A stretch of DNA of 64,000 bases from Aquitalea palustris (lineage in GTDB: Bacteria > Pseudomonadota > Gammaproteobacteria > Burkholderiales > Chromobacteriaceae): positions 28,195 to 92,194 of the forward strand of contig NZ_RFAR01000021.1 in NCBI RefSeq assembly GCF_003693445.1, given 5' to 3'. Shown piece by piece: positions 41,453-48,905 of the stretch. How positions within the stretch are numbered: the stretch's first letter is position 1; each line of letters begins with the position of its first letter. A program made the position numbers and the translations under genes. The notes below the pieces were generated by a model. The model was not told where the DNA came from, made no database searches, and was given only the letters and a program-made list of their open reading frames with translations.

Positions 41453-42946
41453 TTACAGGCTGATCCAGGTAGTCTTGAGCTGGCTGAACTTGTCCAGCGC
41501 GTGCAGCGACAGGTCGCGGCCAAAGCCGGACTGCTTGCAGCCGCCAAACGGCACGCCGGGGTCGAGCGCATCCACGGTATTCACCGAAACCGTACCGGCG
41601 CGCAGGACGCGGGCCACGCGGTGGGCACGGCGCAGCTGGTCGGTCCATACCGCCGCTGCCAGGCCATAGATGCTGTCATTGGCCAGGGCGATGGCCTCGG
41701 CTTCGCTGTCGAAACGCAGCACTGACAGCACCGGGCCAAAGATTTCCTCACGGGCAATGCGCATGTCGGGGGTGACGCCTGTAAACAGCGTGGGTTGCAG
41801 ATAGCAATCGCTATGGCCTATGCGCAGGCGCTCGCCGCCGGCCAACAGGCTGGCACCTTGTTGCAGGCCGCTGGCAATAAAACCCTGTACCCGCGCGGTA
41901 TGGCCGGCATCCACCAGCGTCCCCTGCCGGGTGGCCGGGTCCAGTGGATTGCCCGGCTGGAAGGCGGCCATTTCAGCCAACAGTTTTTCGATAAAACGGT
42001 CGTGAATGCTGGATTCGACCAGCAAGCGCGAACTGGCAGAACACACCTGGCCCTGGTTGAAATAGATGCCAAAGGCCGCCTTGCGCGCTGCCGCGTCCAG
42101 ATCAGCACAGTCGGCAAACACCAGATTCGGGCTTTTGCCACCGCACTCCAGCCACACCATCTTCATATTGGAAGCAGCGGAATACGCCAGAAAGCGCTTG
42201 CCGATTTCGGTACTGCCGGTAAACGACAGGCAATCGATATCCGGGTGCAGGCCCATGGCCTGCCCGGCTTCTTCGCCATAGCCGGGCAGCACATTCAGCA
42301 CGCCATCGGGCAGGCCGGCCTCGCTGGCCAGTTGTGCCAGCCGAATGGCCGACAAGGGCGACTGTTCGGCCGGCTTCAGCAGCACGCTATTGCCGGCCGC
42401 CAGCGCCGGGGCCACCTTCCACGCTGCCATGTCCAGCGGGAAATTCCAGGGAATCACCGCCGCCACCACGCCCACCGGCTCACGCGTGACCAGCGCCAGC
42501 GCATCCGGCCCGGTGGGAGCTACTTCGTCGTACAGCTTGTCGCAGGCTTCGGCATACCAGTCGAACAGCGCCGCGGTAGCCGGGACATCAATATTCAGCG
42601 CATCCGAGATCGGTTTGCCCATGTCCAGGCAATCGAGCAAGGCCAGCTCGTCGGCATTGTCGCGCAACAGTTGCGCCAGCTTTTGCAGCACCACCTTGCG
42701 CTCACGCGGATGGCAGCGCGACCAGTGACCGGCATCGAAGCTGCGGCGTGCTGCGGTCACCGCAGCATCGACATCTGCCCGGTCGCAGCGCGCCACCATG
42801 GCCAGCGTCTGGCCGGTATGCGGGCAGCTGCTGGCAAACTGGCGGCCGTCCCGCGCATCCTGCAGCCGGCCATCGATATAAGCCTGGGCGGCGGGGCGCA
42901 ATGCGGCAGCGCGGGCTGTCCAGAAAGCGGTATCTCGTGCATGCAT
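41453..42946 (-). CDS. puuC: Aldehyde dehydrogenase, PuuC/KauB-like
   Basis: It oxidises the aminoaldehyde from diamine transamination to an acid with NAD(P)+. From ATG 42946 (MHARDTAFWTARAAALRPAA), with AGGAG upstream, it has 497 residues. The catalytic glutamate region LECGGKSPNLVFADCADLD and cysteine region NQGQVCSASSRLLVE are intact. First gene of the leftward cluster, so gene order here is puuC-spuC-potF. It is divergent from a LuxR-type regulator that is its likely controller. Confidence 0.9.
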   Translation of the reverse strand: MHARDTAFWTARAAALRPAAQAYIDGRLQDARDGRQFASSCPHTGQTLAMVARCDRADVDAAVTAARRSFDAGHWSRCHPRERKVVLQKLAQLLRDNADELALLDCLDMGKPISDALNIDVPATAALFDWYAEACDKLYDEVAPTGPDALALVTREPVGVVAAVIPWNFPLDMAAWKVAPALAAGNSVLLKPAEQSPLSAIRLAQLASEAGLPDGVLNVLPGYGEEAGQAMGLHPDIDCLSFTGSTEIGKRFLAYSAASNMKMVWLECGGKSPNLVFADCADLDAAARKAAFGIYFNQGQVCSASSRLLVESSIHDRFIEKLLAEMAAFQPGNPLDPATRQGTLVDAGHTARVQGFIASGLQQGASLLAGGERLRIGHSDCYLQPTLFTGVTPDMRIAREEIFGPVLSVLRFDSEAEAIALANDSIYGLAAAVWTDQLRRAHRVARVLRAGTVSVNTVDALDPGVPFGGCKQSGFGRDLSLHALDKFSQLKTTWISL

Positions 42947-43170
42947 CGTGCTACTCTCCTGTCGGGATGCAAGTCCTGCGCCGGGAACTGGCCGATGGCC
43001 GTTGGCAGGCTTGCTACTCATTGCCGGCCAGTCTAGGCAGGTGCCGGCACCAGCAACATAGCCTTGATGGGTTAGCCAACTAACCCCGCCGGGGTAGCGA
43101 GCCACAGCCCTGCTTGCGGCATCATGGCGGGCAATCCGGGCCCATGGACGGCCCCAACAAAGGAATGAAC

Positions 43171-43971
43171 ATGCAGCTTGCAGTGGCAGACCTGGCCTTT
43201 CACCAAAGGCTGGGCCGATTGATGGAAAAGCTGGGCGAACCTGGTTTCTGGCCGGCACTGGCACGCTTGCTGGCCGATGTCATCACCTTCGATACCTGGG
43301 TGGTACTGCTGTTTCAGCCGGAACAGGCACCGCACATCCTGGCCGATCATGCTGCCAATCTGGCGGCTGCCGACCTGTTTGCCGACTACCGCGCCCAGCT
43401 CTACCGCATCGACCCTTTCTACGTCTTCAGCCAGCAACAGCCAGCTGGCGGCCTGTACCGGCTGGATGATGTAGCCCCCGACTCATTCCGTGACACCGCG
43501 TATTTCCACCAGTACTTCAGCCGCAATGTCGGGGCCGATGAACTGCAATTCCTGCTGCCCATATCCGGCCAGGGTGTATTGTCCTTGTCGCTGGGCAGCC
43601 GCCGGCGCTTTAGCGATGTCGAAATCGGTGCCTGCCAGCTGTTCAGCCCCTGGCTGTTGCCACTGATGGGCAAGGCCATCCGGCTGGATGGCTATCTGGC
43701 CGAGCAGCTGCGCCACAACCCGGCCGAGCGCCAGCTGCGGCTGGAAGATGCGCTGCGCCAGCGTGGCGAGCCGCACCTCACCGAGCGCGAAGTGCAAGTC
43801 GCCCTGCTGGTGCTGGCCGGCCACTCCACCAAGGCCGTTGCGCGCGAGCTGGGCATCTCGCTGGATACCGCCAAAGTGCACCGGCGCAATCTTTACGCCA
43901 AGCTGGGCGTCAGCAATCAGGCTGGCCTGTTTCTGCTGTTTTCCGCCCCCAGCGCTGCTGCTTCCGATTAA
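43171..43971 (+). CDS. LuxR-type transcriptional regulator
   Basis: It has about 266 residues; ATG 43165 or 43171 is favoured by AGGA upstream. The C-terminal helix-turn-helix is clear (HLTEREVQVALLVLAGHSTK then ELGISLDTAKVHRRNLYAKL). The N-terminal 190 residues do not match an acyl-homoserine-lactone pocket that I recognise and may sense another signal. Divergent from the puuC-spuC-potF genes with about 220 bases between, so regulation of polyamine use is a reasonable inference. Confidence 0.88.
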   Translation: MQLAVADLAFHQRLGRLMEKLGEPGFWPALARLLADVITFDTWVVLLFQPEQAPHILADHAANLAAADLFADYRAQLYRIDPFYVFSQQQPAGGLYRLDDVAPDSFRDTAYFHQYFSRNVGADELQFLLPISGQGVLSLSLGSRRRFSDVEIGACQLFSPWLLPLMGKAIRLDGYLAEQLRHNPAERQLRLEDALRQRGEPHLTEREVQVALLVLAGHSTKAVARELGISLDTAKVHRRNLYAKLGVSNQAGLFLLFSAPSAAASD

Positions 43972-44131
43972 TGCCGGCATGACCACCCCTTGCCCGCCCT
44001 GCCAGCCGGCATGGGCTAAAAGCATTTAAATTCAATGATTTTTGCTATTGCAACAGCGTGACCTGCGACAGGAATGACACAGTAAGCCACAGCAAAACAA
44101 GACATTTTTCCAATGCAGGTTGCCAAGCAAT

Positions 44132-44151
44132 TTGAATTTGTACACAATCAA
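44132..44151. promoter_or_regulatory. Palindromic operator upstream of the long UmuD-like gene
   Basis: TTGAATTTGTACACAATCAA shares outer TTGA...TCAA and core TGTACA with the site upstream of umuDC (20819-20838), at identical spacing. It ends 28 bases before ATG 44180. The shared element suggests common control. Confidence 0.65.
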
Positions 44152-44179
44152 TGTCACAGCAACAGCAAAGGAAGCCGGC

Positions 44180-44758
44180 ATGGCTCAAGGTGGTAAACGC
44201 GATGGCGCAGGGCGCAAATCCGCATTCGGTGGCGACAAGACCGTGGCCATGCGGGTGCCGGAACCACTGCGCCCCCTGCTGGAAGGCTGGCTGGCTGAAT
44301 ACCGCCAGCTACGCTCGGTAAAAACGGCGGACACGCAGGATATCCGTACCCTGTCCGATACCCTCAGCCAGCTGTCGCTGCCCCTGTTCGCCAGTCGGGT
44401 ACCCGCCGGTTCGCCAGTGGCGGCAGATGACCTGAAGGAAGCCGACATCGACCTGAACGCCCATCTGGTCAGCCACCCGGCCAGCACCTTCATGGTGACG
44501 GTGAAGGGTGACTCCATGATCAATGCCGGCATCCACGATGGCGACCTGCTGATTGTCGACCGCTCCTTGCAAGCCCGTAGCGGCAAGGTGGTGGTGGCCG
44601 TCATCAATGGTGAACTGACTGTAAAGCGGCTGGAGAAAACGGCGAGCGGGCTGTTTCTGATGCCGGAAAACCCGGCCTACGCGCCGATTGAGGTGCCTGA
44701 AGAAGCGGCGCTGTTTATCTGGGGTGTGGTGACCAATGTCATCCATCCGGTCTCGTAA
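44180..44758 (+). CDS. UmuD/LexA-like self-cleaving protein with N-terminal extension (UmuDAb-like)
   Basis: It has 192 residues from ATG 44180 with AAAGGAAG upstream. Residues 1-45 (QGGKRDGAGRKSAFGGDKTV) hold the GAGRK segment of UmuDAb-like proteins; then a linker; then the S24 peptidase domain with cleavage site A76-G77, serine S112 (GDSM) and lysine K149 (LTVKRL). The cleavage-to-serine distance is 35 residues, the same as in this genome's UmuD. No umuC follows. In Acinetobacter, UmuDAb is a LexA-like SOS repressor. The matching palindromes here and at umuDC support that role, by inference. Confidence 0.82.
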   Translation: MAQGGKRDGAGRKSAFGGDKTVAMRVPEPLRPLLEGWLAEYRQLRSVKTADTQDIRTLSDTLSQLSLPLFASRVPAGSPVAADDLKEADIDLNAHLVSHPASTFMVTVKGDSMINAGIHDGDLLIVDRSLQARSGKVVVAVINGELTVKRLEKTASGLFLMPENPAYAPIEVPEEAALFIWGVVTNVIHPVS

Positions 44759-44769
44759 AGGAGAGCAAG

Positions 44770-44922
44770 ATGCAAATGCAAATCGATGAAAGCCTGATCA
44801 AAATGAAGTTCATGGACTGGCGCCGCCTGCCGCGTGCCTTTCGCGAAGTGCGCGCCGGTCAGCCACAAGTGCTGGTGTCCCGCACAGGCCGTAGCTACTT
44901 TGTCCCGGTGCAATTTGTCTGA
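44770..44922 (+). CDS. Small protein downstream of the UmuD-like gene, 50 aa
   Basis: ATG 44770 has AAAGGAG 7-8 bases upstream and lies 11 bases after the UmuD-like stop, so the two are probably co-transcribed. The product reads MQMQIDESLIKMKFMDWRRL, then PRAFREVRAGQPQVLVSRTG and RSYFVPVQFV. The pattern (helix, VRAGQPQVLVSRTGRS, strand) faintly recalls Phd/YefM antitoxin N-termini. A partner role to the repressor, like DdrR beside UmuDAb, is only a suggestion. Confidence 0.6.
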   Translation: MQMQIDESLIKMKFMDWRRLPRAFREVRAGQPQVLVSRTGRSYFVPVQFV

Positions 44923-45510
44923 AGCCACAGCGCGCAGCCATCGCAACTCACCCAGCAGGCCGGCGTCATGCCGGCCTTGCTACACACAAACCCAGCTGCA
45001 GCCCACCTGCCATCAGGCCGAGGACAGCAAGGCCAGATCTGCGCGCCACTGCGGCGCAGCCCAACGGTCATGCTGCAGCCGGTCAATAATCCATCCCCGC
45101 CACCGCGCCAGACACAAGTACCCTGACAAGCACGCCATGCACCGGCCACGCCGTATTGCTTGGCTCAGCTGAGCAGCAGTCTTCCGTATATTGCATTCGC
45201 CGATAAGCTAGCCGGCCAGGCGAGGCATGAACAACAGGCGAGAAGGTGTAGCTGAAATGAGAGCCAGATAAAGGCTGGTGCGCAGATTGGCAAGCCGCAC
45301 ACCATGACAGGCCTTGGCTGCAAGACAAGGGAGATGAAATGTGGACAACCATAAAAAAGCCCTCCCACAAGGGGAGGGTCTAACAGGGTATCGGGGAAGT
45401 GTAAGTACCGGAAGCTGAGGGCATCCGGTCATACAGCGCCTGGATCCATACCAAGAACCAAGCACAGACGCATCCTATCGCTTTGCCCATGGCATTGACT
45501 ATGGGTGAAT
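44923..45510. other. Intergenic region, no gene recognised
   Basis: This is a 588-base gap. AGGCCGGC, loop GTCAT, GCCGGCCT (44957-44977) probably ends the UmuD-like operon. A leftward terminator lies at 45352-45378. Short open frames on both strands have poor coding character and no ribosome sites. I see no RNA gene. Confidence 0.55.
45352..45378 (-). terminator. Rho-independent terminator downstream of dusC
   Basis: CCCTCCC (45360-45366), 5-base loop, GGGAGGG (45372-45378), with an A-run at 45353-45358 giving U-run on the minus strand. Confidence 0.75.
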
Positions 45511-46458
45511 TTACTTAGCAGACATATCGCGCATTATCTTGAGAATATTCTCAGCAGAAGTCTCGCGGCGGATCACTTCAAAAAAACTGGCGGCCTCGGG
45601 ATAGGTCTTCTTCAACTGCCCCAGCCACTGCTTGAGCCGGGCAGGCGGATAGCGCGACTCGCCTGCCTCTGCCACGCATTGCTGATAGAAGTCGAGCAAG
45701 CACTCCATCAGCAGTGGCCAGGCCATGGGCGTGGCCGACTGGTCGGTAGCGATACGGCGCGCCAGATCCGGCGCCGCAATCAGGCCGCGCCCGATCATGA
45801 CACGGTCACAGCCGCTTTGTGCCCGGATGGCGTGGTAATCCGCCACGGTCCATACCTCGCCATTGGCGATCACCGGCACACTGACGTGTTCGCGGATACG
45901 GGCAATCCAGTCCCAGTGCGCCGGCGGCTTGTAGCCTTCCAGCTTGGTCCTGGCATGTACCACCAGCTCGGCTGCCCCTGCACTGGCCAGCGCCTGGGCA
46001 CACTCCAGCGCCAGACTCTTGTCTTCGTAGCCCAGCCGCATCTTTGCAGTTACCGGAATCGCCCCCGGCACAGCCGCCCTTACCTGGCTGACAATGCGGT
46101 GGAGCAGTTCCGGCTCGGTCAGCAATACCGCGCCGCCGCGATGGCGGTTTACCGTCGGTGCCGGACAGCCGAAATTCAGGTCGACTCCAGGTGCACCAAG
46201 GCCAGCCACTTTGGCGGCGTTTTCTGCCAGGCATGCCGGGTCAGACCCCAATAACTGCACCCGCACCGTGGTACCGGCCCGCGTCTTGCCACCATGCAGC
46301 AATTCAGGCGCCAGCCGGTGAAAAGTACGCGTCGGCAGCAATACATTGGTGACACGGACAAACTCGGTTACGCACAAGTCGATACCGCCCAGACGGGTCA
46401 GTACATCCCGCATGATCGGGTCGACCAGACCCTCCATCGGCGCCAGCATCAGATTCAT
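45511..46458 (-). CDS. dusC: tRNA-dihydrouridine synthase DusC
   Basis: This flavin enzyme reduces uridine 16 of tRNA to dihydrouridine in E. coli DusC. It has 315 residues. N-terminal [20 protein letters not shown] and [18 protein letters not shown] mark the DusC branch. The catalytic cysteine lies in [23 protein letters not shown]-binding [16 protein letters not shown] and [15 protein letters not shown] follow. Divergent from the acetyltransferase gene. Confidence 0.95.
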   Translation of the reverse strand: MNLMLAPMEGLVDPIMRDVLTRLGGIDLCVTEFVRVTNVLLPTRTFHRLAPELLHGGKTRAGTTVRVQLLGSDPACLAENAAKVAGLGAPGVDLNFGCPAPTVNRHRGGAVLLTEPELLHRIVSQVRAAVPGAIPVTAKMRLGYEDKSLALECAQALASAGAAELVVHARTKLEGYKPPAHWDWIARIREHVSVPVIANGEVWTVADYHAIRAQSGCDRVMIGRGLIAAPDLARRIATDQSATPMAWPLLMECLLDFYQQCVAEAGESRYPPARLKQWLGQLKKTYPEAASFFEVIRRETSAENILKIMRDMSAK

Positions 46459-46518
46459 GGCTTAACCTGCTGAAAAAAGGGCGCTATTGTAACGGAATCA
46501 CTGCACCGGAGCGAATGC

Positions 46519-46974
46519 ATGACCTTGAAAATCTCCCCCCTGGCACCGCACCAAGCCGCCAGCTGCCTGCCGCTATTCCAGGCTTATCTGGCCTTTTATC
46601 ATGTAGAGCAGGCTGCTGCCGATTGCCTGGCCTTTCTCGAAGCCCGGCTGAGTCATCACGAAGCGCGGCTGTGGCTGGCCGAGGATGCCGGTGTTGCGGT
46701 GGGTTTTGCCCTGATGTACCCGGGATTCAATTCCCTGACGCTCAAGCCCAGCTGGCTGCTGCACGACCTCTATGTTGCCCCGGAATACCGTGGCAGCGGT
46801 GTCAGCAAGCAATTGCTGCAAGTGTGTCAGGCTCATGTTCTGGCGCTGGGTGGCGGCGACATCATGCTGCAAACTGCCCATGACAACAGCAAGGCGCAAC
46901 GACTGTATGAACGCAACGGTTTCGTACTCGACACCGACTTCCGGGTTTACTACTGGGATGGCAAGGAGAGTTGA
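46519..46974 (+). CDS. GNAT family N-acetyltransferase
   Basis: It transfers acetyl from acetyl-CoA to an amine; substrate unknown. It has 151 residues. The acetyl-CoA motif is DLYVAPEYRGSGVSKQLLQV and the C-terminal motif is NSKAQRLYERNGFVLD, both canonical. It starts at ATG 46519 with GGAG upstream. It is followed by a DUF1653 gene 56 bases on. Confidence 0.92.
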   Translation: MTLKISPLAPHQAASCLPLFQAYLAFYHVEQAAADCLAFLEARLSHHEARLWLAEDAGVAVGFALMYPGFNSLTLKPSWLLHDLYVAPEYRGSGVSKQLLQVCQAHVLALGGGDIMLQTAHDNSKAQRLYERNGFVLDTDFRVYYWDGKES

Positions 46975-47030
46975 CCGGGCGGCTGCACCCGGCCATGCTG
47001 GCGAGCAGTTTTGACTGCAAGGAGCACGCA

Positions 47031-47246
47031 ATGGACATCCCGCGCGGCATCTATCGCCACTATCGTGGCAATCTGTACGAGGTACTGGGTCTGGGTCTGC
47101 ATTCGGAAACGCATGAGCCGATGGTGGCCTACCGCGCCCTGTATGGCGAGTATCAACTGTGGACACGCCCGGCCGGCATGTTTCTGGAAACCGTGATCCA
47201 CGAAGGCGAAAGCCGGCCACGCTTCGCCCCGGTCAAGCTGTTCTAG
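47031..47246 (+). CDS. DUF1653 family protein
   Basis: A 71-residue protein, MDIPRGIYRHYRGNLYEVLG, then LHSETHEPMVAYRALYGEYQ and WTRPAGMFLETV. The GxYRHYKGxxYxVxGxxxHSET pattern defines DUF1653; molecular function is not known. AAGGAGC precedes the ATG. It precedes the deacetylase-family gene by 11 bases, probably an operon. Confidence 0.92.
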   Translation: MDIPRGIYRHYRGNLYEVLGLGLHSETHEPMVAYRALYGEYQLWTRPAGMFLETVIHEGESRPRFAPVKLF

Positions 47247-47257
47247 ACTACTGGCCC

Positions 47258-48163
47258 ATGCACATTTACCGTACCGACCAGTTTCCCCTGCCCTTGCCTG
47301 CCGGTCATCGTTTTCCCGCGCAAAAGTACCGGATGCTGACCGAGGCCGTGGCCGGCTTCGCCGCCGACTGCCTGGACACGGCAGCTGCAGCCACACCCTG
47401 GGAGCTGCAGCAAGCGCACAGCCCGGAATACATCGCCCAGGTACTGGATGGCAGCCTGCCGGCGCGCGCCTGGCGTGAAATCGGCCTGCCGTGGTCGCCA
47501 CAGCTGGTGGAGCGCTCCTGTCGCTCGGTAGGTGCCACCATTGCTGCCGCCCGCTCGGCCTTGCTGCATGGCTGCGGCATCAGCCTGGCTGGCGGCACCC
47601 ACCACGCCTACCGTGACAAGGGCAGTGGGTTCTGCGTATTCAACGACGTGGCGGTCGCCGCGAACCTGCTGCTGCAAGAAGGGCTGGTCCGGCGCATCCT
47701 GGTGGTCGATCTGGACGTCCATCAAGGCAATGGCACGGCTGCCATCTTTCGCGATGATGCCCGGGTATTCACCTTTTCCATGCACGGGGAAAAGAACTTT
47801 CCCTTTCGCAAGGAGGCTAGTTCACTCGACATCGACCTGCCCGATGCCACCGGCGATGATGTCTATCTCAACTTGCTGCAACAGCAGCTGCCGCTACTGC
47901 TACAGCAACATCAACCGGAACTGGTGTTTTATCTGGCCGGGGCTGACAGCTATGCTGGCGACCGGCTGGGCAAGCTGGCGCTCAGCATGACCGGACTGCA
48001 ACAGCGCGACCGGCTGGTGCTGCAACAGGTCGCCAGCCATGGCGCGGCACTGGCCATTACCATGGCCGGCGGTTACGCCAACGATATTGCCGACACGGTG
48101 GCCATTCAGCGCAATACCGTGCACCTTGCCTGGCACTACCACAGCCAAGCCGGCGCACTGTAA
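47258..48163 (+). CDS. Histone deacetylase family amidohydrolase
   Basis: This is a zinc-dependent deacetylase-fold enzyme. From ATG 47258 (MHIYRTDQFPLPLPAGHRFP) it has 301 residues. Catalytic segments are ISLAGGTHHAYRDKGSGFCV, FNDVAVAANLLL and LVVDLDVHQGNGTAAIF, with zinc ligands in DVHQGN and later AGADSYAGDRLG. Bacterial relatives act on acetylpolyamines, acetoin metabolism or protein lysines. Given the polyamine genes in this window, acetylpolyamine is possible, but nothing here proves it. Confidence 0.9.
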   Translation: MHIYRTDQFPLPLPAGHRFPAQKYRMLTEAVAGFAADCLDTAAAATPWELQQAHSPEYIAQVLDGSLPARAWREIGLPWSPQLVERSCRSVGATIAAARSALLHGCGISLAGGTHHAYRDKGSGFCVFNDVAVAANLLLQEGLVRRILVVDLDVHQGNGTAAIFRDDARVFTFSMHGEKNFPFRKEASSLDIDLPDATGDDVYLNLLQQQLPLLLQQHQPELVFYLAGADSYAGDRLGKLALSMTGLQQRDRLVLQQVASHGAALAITMAGGYANDIADTVAIQRNTVHLAWHYHSQAGAL

Positions 48164-48218
48164 GCACGGCCCAGCCAGACCGACCAACCATGACCACCCA
48201 CGATCGCAGGAGCAAATC

Positions 48219-48752
48219 ATGAGCAAAGCCACACTGGCCGCCGGCTGTTTCTGGTGTACCGAGAGCATTTTCCTGGCCTTGCAAGGCGTACGGCAGGTGC
48301 AGTCCGGCTATATCGGCGGCCATACCAGCAATCCGGACTACCGCAGCGTGTGCAGCGGCCAGACCGGCCACGCCGAGGCGGTGGAGATTGATTTTGACGA
48401 GCAGCTCATCAGCTTCAGCCAGCTGCTGCAGGTGTTCTTCGCCACCCACGACCCCACCACACTCAATCGCCAGGGGCATGATGTCGGCAGCCAGTACCGC
48501 TCGGCCATATTCTTTCACGACGCCGAACAGCAGCGTATTGCCAGCGACTACATGGCTGCCCTCGATCAGCAACAGATCTTCCCCGCCCCCATCGTCACCA
48601 CCCTGGAAGCCGCCAGCCACTTTTATCCGGCCGAAGACTATCATCAGCGCTATTTCGAGCTGCACGGTCACGAAGCCTATTGCCAGGCGGTGATCCTGCC
48701 CAAGCAAATGAAAATGCGCCGGCAGTTTGCCCAATGGCTGAAAAGTAACTGA
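48219..48752 (+). CDS. msrA: Peptide methionine sulfoxide reductase MsrA
   Basis: It repairs S-methionine sulfoxide in proteins. It has 177 residues from ATG 48219, with CAGGAG upstream. The catalytic cysteine C10 is in AAGCFWCTESIF. YIGGHTSNPDYRSVCSGQTG and HAEAVEIDFD are the substrate-binding segments, and DVGSQYRSAIFF is conserved. Cytosolic, no signal peptide. Follows the deacetylase-like gene by 55 bases. Confidence 0.97.
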   Translation: MSKATLAAGCFWCTESIFLALQGVRQVQSGYIGGHTSNPDYRSVCSGQTGHAEAVEIDFDEQLISFSQLLQVFFATHDPTTLNRQGHDVGSQYRSAIFFHDAEQQRIASDYMAALDQQQIFPAPIVTTLEAASHFYPAEDYHQRYFELHGHEAYCQAVILPKQMKMRRQFAQWLKSN

Positions 48753-48905
48753 AACAAGCCATGGCCGGCGTGAAACCGGCCACAGGCAGCCCGGCCGCCA
48801 CAGGCTGCCGCAGCAGGCCGGGCCGCTATCAAATTAGCGTTACGCGGCCCTTGCTGCTACAGTCGACAGCTGCATTGCCATGACTGGCCAATACACCACA
48901 ACATC

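Noticed and set aside
39984..43036. Two long plus-strand frames (371 and 413 codons)
   Set aside because: They are antisense shadows of spuC and the aldehyde dehydrogenase, whose motifs are clear on the minus strand.
44957..44977. GC-rich hairpin as an RNA gene
   Set aside because: A simple 8-bp stem after an operon; a weak terminator or REP-like unit explains it.
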